64,000 bases of DNA from Capsaspora owczarzaki ATCC 30864. Its lineage: Eukaryota; Opisthokonta; Filasterea. Position numbers and translations under genes: made by a program. This document shows, in pieces, positions 35,701 through 49,817 of the stretch; position 1 is the stretch's first letter, and the number at the start of each line of letters is the position of its first letter. Location of the stretch: contig NW_011887293.1 in assembly GCF_000151315.2 (NCBI RefSeq), positions 422,123 through 486,122 of the forward strand, read 5' to 3'. Below the pieces are notes generated by a model. That model had not been told where the DNA came from and did not search any database. It saw only the letters and a list, made by a program, of their open reading frames with translations.

Positions 35701-36444
35701 CGTTTCACACCTCGTTGCGCGGGCGGAGCGTCCATATCACCGGCAGCAGCTGCGGGATCGGCCAGTGCGATTCGAACGACGCCATCCTCGTTCTCGTTGT
35801 CACCATGGGTCATTGCTCCCAGGTCGGTGGCGTAGTGGATTTGCATCAATAACCGTTCCTGCAGCTCGGGATCCATTCTATCAAGAATGTTGTCGGTGAG
35901 AATTTCAAAACCGTCGTCGTTCAAAACCGTCGTCGGTGCAACAAAATGCTGATTGTCCCCCTCGGTTGTGTTTCGACTTTTCTGAGATTCAGCGAACAAC
36001 AAAAAAGCGCGCGCCAAAAACCAATAAACCCCCAATGAGCAAAAGCCTTTTCCCGCCACATGGCGTTTTTTGGGCACTGGCGTTTGTTTGCTTCGACTGG
36101 GGCGAGCAGCCGCCGACAAGGGACAAGGGGGTTTGTTCCCCCAACCCAGCTCAAAGGGAGCTCTAAACTTGTGCGATGACGGAATCCCCATTTGGATGCG
36201 GGCGGAGAGGGGGGTCGCGACGGAAGCGGGAAGCAGGGACGAAGAACTCGACTCACTCATCATCATCGTCGTTGTCGTGCGGCTCGTGCGGGGCGTCGTC
36301 CTGATCGCCATCGTCATGGATGGTCCGATGGTCGTCATTGTCATCATTGTCGGCAAGCGTCACGTCGGGCGCGGGGCTCTGCTCGGTCTCAGAGTCGTCG
36401 AGCACGACCACTTCGTTCCTCGTTGCTTTGGATCGGTTTGGCAT
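32482..36444 (-). CDS. CCHC zinc-knuckle protein, Air1/2-ZCCHC7 type, with His-rich tail
   Basis: Probable RNA-surveillance factor of the type that partners a Trf4/5-like poly(A) polymerase and Mtr4 in the TRAMP complex. Exons: 36257-36444 (MPNRSKATRNEVVVLDDSE), 35028-35976, 34713-34814 and 32482-34569, about 1,108 residues. The N-terminal 380 residues are acidic, Ser/Ala-rich and disordered. Zinc knuckles follow: CHNCDQMGHISRDC (exon 3), CYLCGEPGHTRFKC, CYACFGAGHMMRDC and CRRCKMRGHFEANC, directly before TDVWRQYHH. That last block is a hallmark of Air/ZCCHC7 proteins. A later CCNCGGDDHLMSEC may be another knuckle. A coiled-coil-like Lys/Glu/Arg segment and an extreme His/Gln/Asp-rich C-terminus follow. 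The exon 1-2 join is the weakest; exon 1 could belong elsewhere. Confidence 0.8.
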
Positions 36445-37107
36445 GTCAAGTTCAAACCGAGAGGCAAGGAGTGTCTTCCCCACCACTTTGCTTGTTAAAA
36501 AAACGCCAGCAATTAAAAATAAAACAAAGGGTAGATGTGTTGACCAATGTTGGCAGGGGCGGGGCGGGGGAAAGATCGATCGAAGCCCGAACTATTCCAA
36601 TGACTTTGAAAAAAACAAGAAATTTCAATGTTTTACGAATTGACAGGTATGACAAAGAGCAAGACAAAAAAGGGATTCACATCACACACACACACATTAG
36701 AATCTAGTCACACATCAGAACAAGCGGAGACGGAACAGGAGGAGCGGGAAAACATTCAAAGACCAAAAAAGCGGGACAAGAAAACCAAAAAGGAAAACAA
36801 GCTTCACCGACACCACAAACCAACAACAAAAAGATACAGCACTGACGAAAGAGGAGGAAAGAACAGTAGAGAGATTCAGCACGCACGAACCAAAAGCAAA
36901 GGGGGGGGGAGAAGATAAAAGAGGAGGATCAAACGAAGGAGCGACAAAGAGCAGAAAGTGAAAGTTCAAACGAAAACACAGCAGGAATGAAAAAGAAAAT
37001 GACCAGCCCTCTCAGCGTGTTTGAGAAGATGGCTCAAACCCCCAATAGAAATTGAGAAAAAGAAAACGCGGAGCGAATTCCGCACAGTTGTGTTTTCCCC
37101 CACAAAA
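36445..37107. other. intergenic, A-rich
   Basis: 5' flank of the zinc-knuckle gene and 3' flank of the PAK gene, both minus strand. The + strand is strongly A-rich (about 36600-36960) with a short CA repeat near 36682-36696. No gene is seen. Confidence 0.5.
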
Positions 37108-39505
<2,398 letters not shown>

Positions 39506-41004
39506 GTGTGGTGAGTGCTGGAGAAGAGAAAGAAGACAGAAGAAAGACAGAAGCTTGTTGCTTGTTAATGCTGCTGGATTGGTGGTGTGATGGACGAGAA
39601 CGCGTGAAAAAACTGGCGCGTTGCTCTATCAATCACGGGACGGAAACGCGCAAACGAGCCACTCAGAGACACGTCAGCAGGAACCCGGGATGAGCGTAGA
39701 ATCAAGCCTCTCTCTGTGGAACACGAGGCGCGAACGTGTGCCTGACACAAGCACAAAGAAGGGCAAACAAAAACAAGAAAAAAAAAAGTGAGCGCAAAGA
39801 CTAGCTGAAGCGAGCTTCTCTCTCTCTGTTCACGAGGGGGGGGGTGCTGCGATTCGTTTCAAATGAGCGGGACCAGACGTGCAAGCCATGGATCAACACC
39901 AGGGGACAAGTGACACCGGGGGAAAAAGGGGAAACGAGGAGGCAGCGAGTTGCCATTTTGAAATAAAGAAAAAAAAAAAGAAGAGAAAAAAAAAAAAGAG
40001 ACATGCCCCTCCTCAAACCGATCCCCTGCGTTTGCTTCGACATGGTGCACAGTGCGCGGTTGCTAACATGCAGAGCAGGAGAGCCAGCGCGGCAACGAGC
40101 ACGCACGAGCACAGCAAGTCGAAAGACTATGCCGCTGGGAAAGGAACGCAAAAAGTAGCATTATTAAAGCAGAAGAAAAAATAATAATAGTATGAGCGAT
40201 AGAAGCAGTCGTGGCGAGGCTCACACAGGCGAAAGAGCAAAGACGAACTCTACTAGACTGCCCCGAATGTCACCACGACCACGTCAGGTTGCCATCTCCC
40301 CCGCTGTGCAAGTAGCGCGAAAATATTCCTTCAAAAAAAAAAAAAAAAAAAAAGCTCCAATTTTCAACTGATTTTTTTTTTGTTTCCTTCTGCTGATTGA
40401 GCAGTGGCCTGACACGGCAAAACGCAATTCTCCACGCAGGGGCTGGAGCTGCTGGAGCGAGGCATCTTGCTGCAAACCCCCCACATTCCTTCCGCTGGTC
40501 CTAGACGCACATCCCAGTCTCAGGAGGATCAAAGCCAAGCCATCAAACCAAAAAAAAAAAAAAAAAAAAAAAAAACCAAAACAATGCTTCGGCAAAGATA
40601 AAAAGAAAGCAGAAAAAGAAAAGCCATTGAGCAAGCACGGTGGGCTGTCATTGTGGCAGCTCCGACAGGTCACACAAGCCAGGACGAGGGATGTCTGGTC
40701 GCGTGGCACGGCCTGCCCCGACAATGGCCATCCGAGGCAGAACAGAGCAGAGGGAAACAAGAGCAGAAGGGGAAACCAGAAAAAAAAAAAAAACGTTGAA
40801 CGAATCGAATTGGACGAGGAATATGGATCAGCCGTTCGTTGGATTTGGTGTGCTGGCTGCACGGGGTCGCCCGTTCGCGCAGAAGCGGACGCACGCCCCC
40901 TCTCAAAATCAACAAGCCCGTGTCGACACGACGCAGATCACCAGCGACCAGCCCGAAGGGTTGGCAGGGTTGCAGAGAAGGAGACAGCAACAAAAAGGTC
41001 CAAA

Positions 41005-41035
<31 letters not shown>

Positions 41036-41841
41036 AACCGTACAAAAAGTCAGGACTGAGGGTAGAGAAATATCGAAAGACCGAATCCAGCGTTACGCAA
41101 ATTCACTAATAATGAGTAAGGACTTTTGGTCACAGAAAATCAAACATTTACTCAACGGGTGCCTTTTTTCCTTGTCACATTAGTTTTATTTTTCACTTGT
41201 ATGCTATGCTTGCACCCACGTCACAAAGCGAACTCTCGAAAAATATTGGCAATGGGGGGCTTTCCATCACCCTCGCGAGTAATGATTTTTGGACAAAAAC
41301 CACTTCCATCCCGATTCGGTGCTCGCTCTCTTTTTCACTTGGTTCGTTTGTCTGACACCCATCTTCCCTCTCGGATCGTCCCACCCCCGTCAAATCCGTT
41401 GGAGAATCATGAGGCGAAACCGATTCCGGCGAGAGGGAGAGGGCTACAATGGAGAGTTCGGCCGAGGGGACGTCTGGAAGTGGAGGGGACGGTGGGCGGC
41501 AAGTTTCGCTGGACTTGTTCTCGCCCGTGCTTTTCGGCGCATGCAGCAAGCCGCCACAACCACCGCACCCTGTTCAGCATGGGTCTTTCGACATGACAGA
41601 GTGGGATTCGGCACCACCAGCGGGCTGTGCGAGCGACAGGCAGGATTGAAAGGACCAGAGCGAGTGAATCAGCAACTTTTTTTTTTCTTCCTGTTTCCGT
41701 CGCTGTCGGTTCACGGCCTCCATTCTCTCCCTGCCTACCAGCCAGTTCCTCCTCACGACCAATCTAGCAACCAACTCTGACTCACGTTTCTTCGTCTCTG
41801 CTCCCCCCTTTGTTTTGCTGCCAACAGATCTTCATTTTGCA
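39506..41841. other. long divergent intergenic region
   Basis: Between PAK (-) and RPS5 (+). It has many A/T runs (about 39969-39997, 40334-40353, 40549-40575, 40779-40793, 41008-41037) and a G run at 39837-39843. Frames are short and low-complexity; none is recognised. The right end carries the RPS5 promoter; a CCAACAG at 41821-41827 just before the ATG may be a 5' UTR acceptor. Confidence 0.5.
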
Positions 41842-42757
41842 ATGGCGGAAGACGAAGGCTCTGTTGAGGTCTCGCAAGAGATCAAGCTGTTCGGCAAGTG
41901 GTCGTCCGCGGACGTCACCTGCAGCGACATCACCCTTACCGTAAGTGGCCTGTTGTTTTGATGTTTTGCGCCCCTTGAGGAAGGAAGGAAGGAAGGAAGC
42001 GAAACATGGAGAAAAAAACAAAGCAAAAGCGTCCTTCCCGCGTGCCTTTTGTCGCCGTCAGTTTGCGCTGGCTGCTCCTCGTCTTTCCGCCAGTTCTCTC
42101 GAACAGCTACAGAGAGAGAGAGAGAGAGAGAGAGCTGCGTCTGTCCGAGTGACACTCATTTGAAAGCAACACTTTTTTTTTGGGAGATCTCACCCTCTTT
42201 TTTTTCTTCCCCCCCCCTCCCACCTTCCTTTCATCTCCCCAACTCGTCAGGACTACATCGCCGTCAAGGGCAAGGGTGCCGCTTTCCTGCCTCACACTGC
42301 TGGCCGCTACCAGAGCAAGCGATTCCGCAAGGCTCAGTGCCCCATTGTTGAGCGCCTCGCCAACTCGCTCATGTTCCACGGCCGCAACAACGGCAAGAAG
42401 CTGATGGCTGTCCGCATCATCAAGCACACCTTCGAGGTTATCCACCTCCTCACTGGCGAGAACCCCCTCCAAATCGTTGTTGACGCCGTCATCAACTCTG
42501 GCCCCCGCGAAGACGCCACCCGCATTGGCAGCGCCGGCACTGTCCGTCGCCAGGCTTGCGATGTCTCGCCCCTCCGCCGTGTCAACCAGGCCCTCTGGCT
42601 CCTTTCCACCGGTGCTCGTGAGGCTGCTTTCCGCAACATCAAGACGATTGCCGAGTGCCTCGCTGATGAGCTCGTCAACGCCGCTAAGGGCTCGTCGAAC
42701 TCGTACGCCATCAAGAAGAAGGACGAGCTCGAGCGTGTTGCCAAGTCCAACCGTTAA
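41842..42757 (+). CDS. RPS5: 40S ribosomal protein uS7 (RPS5)
   Basis: Small-subunit ribosomal protein at the head/E-site. Exon 1, 41842-41940 ([20 protein letters not shown]), ends ACC|gtaagt; exon 2 is 42251-42757. The join gives [20 protein letters not shown]. Family landmarks: [60 protein letters not shown] and the end [14 protein letters not shown]. The length of 201 residues matches the family. Codon use is biased to C-ending codons, as expected of a highly expressed gene. A GA microsatellite (about 42111-42134) and a T run sit in the intron. Confidence 0.97.
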
Positions 42758-43306
42758 TGGCTGTTCTCCCTTTCCCAAAAAATCCGTGTGGCATGTGTGC
42801 TTTGTGCTGCGCGACATTGTGCGCTATTCTGTTGTGTCCTCATCGCTTTGTGTTGAGTAAATGACCATCAACATTGAAGACCATTGTCGATTTTTTTTTT
42901 TTTGCAAGTTTGAGGTGTAGATTGTACTGTGCAAGAGGTTGGAGAAGGAAGCGAGTGATTGGAGCGACTGTCGAGCTGGAGAACTCTAAAACCCGATACA
43001 GTATCTCCTCGAGGGCAACGCGTTGGTTCATTGTCGAGCATGTTGCCTTTGTTAGCTGAGGAGGGATGCGCTGTGACAACCAAATGGAGGCCAAAGCGGA
43101 AAAGATTAAAAACAAAAAGTCAATTTAAAAAAAAATCAGAAACTAAAACAAGCAAAAAAAAACCAACAAAAATAAAAAACAAAACCAGCACCAACAACGA
43201 CGATGCGATGTGTCATGAAGACGAATAGCCAGGAGCATATTTCAATATTTCACGCAACAAAGAACATGACACCCGTTTCTCAGTCATCAAACACACTATT
43301 TCAACA
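42758..43306. other. intergenic, RPS5 to GCK-III kinase
   Basis: RPS5 3' flank and the kinase 5' region. A-rich around 43080-43200, with no coding signal. Confidence 0.5.
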
Positions 43307-46049
43307 ATGTCGAAGGTCAGTGAAGCAAACAAAACAACAATCCAAAACAAAAAGTGTGAGCAAAAAAAAAAAAAAAAAAAAAAAAAAAGGGAGGGAGAGA
43401 TCTACACCCCGCGCGTCTCCTTTCCGGTCTCGCCTTCGCCACCGCCCTGTGCGACAGTGGCGCAAGAAAAGCGGGCAACGTGGTGCGACGTGCCCGGGGG
43501 GGGGAGGCCAAGCCAGACAAGCGAGCACCAAGGAAAAGTGAAGGCACCAAAAAAAAAAAAAAAAAAAAAAAAAAAGTCGCGTTTTTGGGCGAAGTGTTAA
43601 TGCGAGTTTGTGTTTTTGCTGTTTGGATGACGGACCATCCCGCGGGCATCCAGCGGCGGCTGGGCTCATTGGCATTGGGGTACACCGTTGCAGAGCTGCG
43701 CGGCTGTTTGCGCAGTCTGGCGCCTTCACTTCCCCTGCTTCAGTTGGAAACGACTCGGCTGGTTTTTTTTTATTTTTATTTTAAGCAACTGACTTTTTTT
43801 TTTTTTTTCGTTTTTTTTTTTTTTTGTAACTCACCTGATTGCCCATTTTTCTGCTTCGCTGAGACAGGGTGAGACAGATCCCGAGGTGCTCTACACCAAG
43901 ATGGAGCGCATCGGCAAGGGCTCGTTCGGCGAGGTCTTCAAAGGGTAAGCCGCGGCCGCAAGCTCATGCAAAGAGTCGGAGGCAGTTGTTTGCAGAAAAA
44001 AAAAATCGACGCCCGTTTCTTTTGGATTCAAAAAAAAAAAAAAAGAAAAAAAAAAAAAAAGAAAGACAAACAGCACGGATGCGCGGGAGCTATCGTCGTG
44101 CAACCGGCTGCGTGCATGGGTGCATACCTGTGCCGTTGGGCACAGTTGCAGCTGGCAGACGTGTCCTTGAGCCCGCTGACCCCAACCCCTCTGCTGACGC
44201 TGCAGGTTTTGCTGGACGATTTTTTGTTTTTTGGGTTGTTGTGGCTCTTCTTTTTTATTTTATTTTTATTATTATTTTTTCGTTTTTTTTTTTTCGTTCT
44301 TTGGTGTTGTTTTTAGCTTTCGCACGCGCTGAATCATGACTTTGAGCAGTGCCCTGGTCCTTTACCGCTTGCTCTCTCTTTCTGCTGGGGTGCGTGCAAC
44401 AGCCAACGCACGCGGCTGCGCACCACGCAGTGCCACAGACCCCGTCGCTTGCACGTTTCTGCATTCTCGGTGGACGGCGGACGCTGTCGTTGCGGTTTTT
44501 TTTTTCTTTTTTTTTTTTCAACCTGGTTTTTCGTGTCGTTTTTTTCGTGCTTTTGGTGGGCTCACAACTTGCCATCTGGCCTCGTGCTTGTGACAGCATC
44601 GACAACAAGTCTAAGCAAACAGTCGCCATCAAGATCATCAACCTCGAGGAGGCCGAGGACGAGATTGAGGACATTCAACAAGAAATCACAGTGCTCGCTC
44701 AATGTGACAGCCCCTATGTCACACGCTACTTTGGCTCGTACCTGAAGGGCAGCAAGCTGTGGATTCTGATGGAATATCTTGGCGGTGGCTCTGCCCTCGA
44801 CTTGGTAAGGCACAAGAACAAGAAAAGAAAAGCAAACGAGAGAGAAAAAAAGAAAAGCGAAATGCAGCCCTCATTCCAACAAAGCATGCTCGTGACGCCC
44901 CTTCCTAATTCATTTCTCGTCTTGGCTTTGCCACGTCTTTGTTTGCTCCACCCGTTCTCATGTTGTCGTTTTGCGCTTCTGCTTGTGCTCGGTCGACAGA
45001 TGAAGCCCGGTCCGTTCGACGAAGTTTACATTGCCATCATCCTCCGCGAGATTCTCAAGGGTCTCGAGTACCTGCACGAGGAAGGCAAAATCCACCGTGA
45101 CATCAAGGCGGCCAACGTTCTGCTTTCCGAGAACGGTGATGTCAAGCTGGCAGATTTCGGTGTTGCTGGCCAAATTACAGAGACAATGACAAAGCGCACC
45201 ACTTTTGTCGGCACCCCGTTCTGGATGGCGCCCGAGGTCATCAAGCAGTCCGCATACGACTTTAAGGCCGACATCTGGTCGCTGGGTATCACTGCCATCG
45301 AGCTTGTCAAGGGCGAGCCCCCGAACGCAGAGCTGCACCCCATGCGCGTGCTCTTCCTCATTCCCAAAAACCCACCGCCGACCCTCGAAGGCAACTACAC
45401 CAAGCCTTTCAAGGAATTTGTGTCCATGTGCCTGAACAAGGACCCCGCCGACCGTCCCACCGCCAAAGAGCTGCTCAAGCACAAGTTTATCAAGGGCGCC
45501 AAGAAGACTTCCACGCTGGTCGAACTCGTCGATCGGTTTAAGAGGTGGCAAGCCGAGGGTGGTGATGATGGCAGCAGCTCTGATGGCTCGGACGACGAGT
45601 ATGTAGAGGATGGCTTTTTCTGCCGTGGTTTTGTGTGTTGTTGAAAGGGAAGGGAGGGGGGGGGTCACTGTGGTTTTGTTGCAGCACACTCATCGTTCCA
45701 CGGTTGTCTTGATGGCAGAAACGAGGATGGCGAAGAGGGCGACGGCAACTGGGACTTTGGCACCGTCAAGGCTGCCAAGAAGGGCACCGTCAAGCGAGCA
45801 CCTGCCGCGGCTGGCGCAGCACCTTCTGCAGCGGCGCCTGCCGTCGCCGCTCCCCCGGCACCCGTCGTGTCACCATCGCTTGCCAAGAAGGTCGTTCCAG
45901 GATTGAACAAGGTGGAAAGCAGTCTCGAGGACAAGGCAATTGCCTCCCAAATCGCCCAAATCAAGAAGGCATTCGAAATGGCCGAGGCGTCGAATCCCGG
46001 TATCACTGACAAGATTGTCGCGCAACTGGTTGCACGAGTTCGAGCGTAA
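43307..46049 (+). CDS. GCK-III Ste20-like kinase (STK24/25/26 type)
   Basis: Germinal-center-kinase III Ser/Thr kinase, normally acting with MO25 and with CCM3/striatin complexes. Exons: 43307-43315 (MSK, inferred), 43868-43944, 44597-44804, 45000-45598 and 45719-46049, about 407 residues. Kinase landmarks: [71 protein letters not shown] and [20 protein letters not shown]. After an acidic linker and a Pro/Ala spacer comes a C-terminal helical segment ([20 protein letters not shown] ... LVARVRA). It matches the dimerisation region of animal STK24/25. The first exon rests on an ATG followed by AAG|gtcagt in the correct phase; a different 5' exon is possible. Large T runs fill introns 1 and 2. 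Confidence 0.93.
43361..43388. repeat. poly-A tract in kinase intron 1
   Basis: A long A run just downstream of the putative 9-nt first coding exon. A second A run lies at about 43550-43575. Confidence 0.85.
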
Positions 46050-46694
46050 GCAGATTGTTTTTAATTGATTGGTTGTTCAAAGTGTGTTTGGCTTTTTGCT
46101 CAGCCGTTTGATTTTCGTCTGATTTTGTGGAGCAGAATTTAAAACGATCGGTCTCCTTCTCTTCGTTGGTTGACTGTTAGCCTCCCCTAACACGTCTTTG
46201 TACTCCTCTTTCCGTCACCCGTCATTACAAGCAAAAAAACAAAAATCTTCTCATCAAGCGAATCAAGCAAATCAACCAAAAAGTTTCTTCCCGCCTTGCC
46301 CCCCCCCCTTTTTTTTTTGTCGTCTCCTTTCTTCATCCGCTCTTCACCACACATCTTGTTTAGTTTGCATCCATGTTGTCATTTTCGTTGGGTGTTTAGG
46401 CGTTCGTTTTGGAGCGGACCGTCTTCTTTCGTCCTGGCCACTGTTTCTCGCCGCCGCCCCGGATGCATTTCGACTTCTTTTTGGTTTTTGTGCTTGATGC
46501 ACAAGTACCTAAAAGCACGCTGAAAAGCAAAGGATGGCGGGCAGATATTCAATCCTTTTCCCTGGTTGGAAAAAAAAAAAACTGGGACTTTTTTTTTTTT
46601 TTTTTGTTTCTTCTCTTTCCTTCTGTTGTGTTTCTCCTTTTTGGTGTTTTTGTTTTGCATAGTTGATTCAACGTTTATACAATTAAAAAAACTA
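46050..46694. other. convergent intergenic region, T-rich
   Basis: 3' flanks of the GCK-III kinase (+) and APC10 (-). It has a C run then a T run at about 46300-46318 and further T runs near 46588-46605. No gene. Confidence 0.5.
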
Positions 46695-47777
46695 TCACCG
46701 TAAGCTTGCGTGTTGAGCCCAATCAACATTCTGAAACTGGAGCACTGGTGGCAGAAATGCGCTTGGTGGTGCCATCAACTTGACTTGCCGGACGTGACTG
46801 TCGCGTCCATTATCGTGGTTGGCAGTGATGAACATGCGGAATAGGTTGCCATAGACGAGGTCCGTTCTGCAGGTGGACGAACATGGATGAGGCCAAAAGT
46901 GAAGTTCAGGAAAATGAGCTCCAGAATGTTAGATTCCCCTTCCCCCGCCTCCCCCCCCCCAAAAAAAAAACAACAGGCCCGTTCATGCTTACGTACCCTG
47001 CTGGTAGGGGAAAACATACCCACCCGTCTGGCTGGGTTACCGAAAGAATTGAGCACTCCTATACCACATCGAGCAGTCCGCGAACATGAAACATCAATGG
47101 TTGGCATGGCCGTGTGATTCCTCCCCCGTGTTGAATCAGTACCTCCAAGTCGAGTACGTTGGTGCCAACTGCCAACGTAATCTTGGACGGCGTGTAACTT
47201 TCATCGCTCTTGTAATTGAGGTAGAGCCAGACTTCCTGTCAAATTGACACGATTGAAAAGCAGCTTGAGTCAACAGTCCGAGATTGAGGTGGTTTGCTTT
47301 TCGCACAGTACCAACAATCTGCAGGGGTTTGTGCACGTATTGCACACAAAGAGTCGATTCGCAACGCGTTCCGTCAAGTGGATTTGAGGCGTACCTGAAT
47401 GGCCATTCGCTTTTCAAACTGGACGGAGATGTGATGCGGTTGCTGCCCTTCCGATCTGGCGCAATCGACCAAGACAGTGTCCACACACACATCCACCACC
47501 AAGGTGAGTTCTACAGATCCACCACTTGTCCACTTGGAATAACGACGTTCGACATTTTGGCGCCAAAAAAGCCAATCATCCAGTTCCAAAGCGATACGCA
47601 CTGCCAGTAGGTCGTTGGGGTGTTGTCGAGCATGGCTTGCATGCCGCATCCGTGCTTTGCAGAGGATACGCTCCACATGCCCAGGTGGTTGACGCAGCGG
47701 CGGGGCTTCTGGTCATGGTTTGGCGGCTCGGGCAGCTCGGCAACGGCCGCACTTGTGTTTCGAATGAAGCCATTCAT
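46695..47777 (-). CDS. APC10: anaphase-promoting complex subunit 10 (DOC1)
   Basis: Substrate-recognition (D-box co-receptor) subunit of the APC/C ubiquitin ligase, folding as a DOC beta-jellyroll. Five exons in consistent phase: 47602-47777, 47395-47455, 47143-47235, 46997-47058 and 46695-46866, about 187 residues (family about 185). Landmarks: LGMWSVSSAKHGCGMQAMLD, TYWQSEGQQPHHISVQFEKR, YLNYKSDESYTPSKITLAVG, DGWVCFPL and ITANHDNGRDSHVRQVKLMA. The tail (VDWAQHASLR) resembles the usual end with its terminal basic residue. The start codon MNGFIRNTS is the in-frame ATG nearest the domain; the frame is open a little further up without another ATG. Confidence 0.95.
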
Positions 47778-48240
47778 GATTTTGTGAAACGTGAACTGAG
47801 ACAAGGAATACAAAAACAAGGAATGAGCGAGCTCAGCTCAAAACATTTTGGGAATAAAGTAAATCTCAGCGCACTGAAAAACAAGAGACAGATAGAGGAA
47901 GAAGAACAGCAAACAAATCAAATGGAAAATAAAAATAAAAACAATACTGTAATTCAAAACAAAACTCTCAAAACACACACTGACACACAGAGCATACAAA
48001 ATGAAGAATACAAGGCGACAGATAGTCAACAAATACATAAGAAGGAACAGAAAAGCAAAGGGAAGCAAATGAAGCAAAAGCACCAAACGCTTTCTGTCAT
48101 GTGCCCGCCTGGGGACGAACGAAAGCAAAATGCCACCGCATCGATGTACTACAGCGTAGCAATCTATCAGATGACAGGAGGAGGAGGATGAAGGGGAGGT
48201 GGAGGAGGAGGAGCAGCAGCAGGAGCAGCAGAAGGGCCAA
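47778..48240. other. intergenic, A-rich
   Basis: APC10 5' flank and the 3' flank of the next minus-strand gene. The + strand is A-rich at about 47870-48090 and GGA-rich at 48176-48230. No gene. Confidence 0.5.
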
Positions 48241-49752
48241 TCACTTTGGGGCGGGTGGTGCCGTTGTCCGCGTCTGCATCTCCCGCAAGCGCCGTTGCTC
48301 AAGCATCAGCCGTCGTTCTTGCTCGATCAAAAGTCGCTCTTCGTGCTCTTCTTCCAGTTGGCGCTGCCGCCGTAGTCGCTCGCTCTCGTCCTCGAACTCG
48401 TCCTCGTCGTCGTCATCTCCAAAGCCATTGCTATTTCCACCATAGTTGCTCCGATCCAGTCCATGCGATACGGCGGTATTTTGGAGGCTGTTGGCGATCG
48501 AGGCCATCAGCGCAAAGTCGGCAGCGTTGGCGGCGTCGGCGTGAACAATAAGGTCGTCCGAAAACTCCGGCTCGTCCACCAGCTCGTCAGACGATGCAGC
48601 AGATGCAGCAGCAGATGCAGCAACAGCAGCAGCGGCGGCAGCGGCGACGGCGGCAGCCGCAGCGGCAGCCTCTTGTTGCAATCGCTGCTGTTGCTCGTGG
48701 TGCTGCTGGTAGGTTGGCGGCGGCTGCGAAAACATGGCGGCTGATGCCGCAGCTTCGGAGGTGATCTCGGGCAAGAATAGCGTGTTGACAACATGATCGA
48801 CCGTGCTCTTGAGGGCAAACTCCTCGACGGTCAAATTTCGTCGGTTGCCCTCCTTCTGAGCAAAGTAAAAGTAGAGTTCAAGCGCCTTTGTTTCGAGCAT
48901 GCGCCGTTCGGCTGCATAAAGCTCGCTTTCGCTACAGAGAGATGAAAACAAAAGCAAGAGCCACATCGGCTGTGAGCAAACATGTTGGGTTTGTCGTGTG
49001 AGGCATGGTTCAAATAGTATCCTTTTTTTTCTTTTACCGGAATTCTCGAATATTGCAGTTCATGTCGTCCACATATTCCGTCACTAGTAGTTGGAACTCT
49101 TCAATGACCTCTGGGGTGAGCTTGGCGAGCGGCGTAATGGCAGACCTGATCCAAAGTGTCGACGTGAGTCAGAGAGAGAATGCGTCGACGCGCAACCGTC
49201 ATCTTTTCATATCAAATTTGCCTCCCTCCACTTGTCCACAAAATCTCATCTCATGGTCAGGTTGCCAAAAAACGAAAAACAAACAAACAAAAAAAAAACC
49301 TGATCGAAAAGAAGGTCTTTTTGGAAGCGCCAACAACAACAAGGTGAGGAACTTACGAGCCACTGCGCAGCTGAAGCGCTTCCTTTAGCGAAAGAGTAGC
49401 TCTTAGTTGCATTGGCAAGTCCGACGGCTGAAAACATAGCAGAAAAAAAAACCCCCATAAACATCAACGAGTGAGTAACAAAAAGGACAAAAGTTAGCAC
49501 AGAATTACAAAGAAAGAAAAAAAAAAAAAGCCAATAAAATACAAAAGGTGTTTTTTTTTTTTTTTTTTTTTAAACAACGAAGGCCAGTGGAAACCCCTCG
49601 TCACACAGGACAGGGAATCAAGACCAAGCAACAAAGCAAACGAAAAAAAAAGCAGATGTGGCGGTACCTGTCGCTGGTGGCCGCGGCTGGTCTTGCGCTT
49701 GGGAGGGAGGGGCGGCGGCTGCGCTCCTCCTATGCTGTTGTTGAGGTCGTGC

Positions 49753-49817
<65 letters not shown>

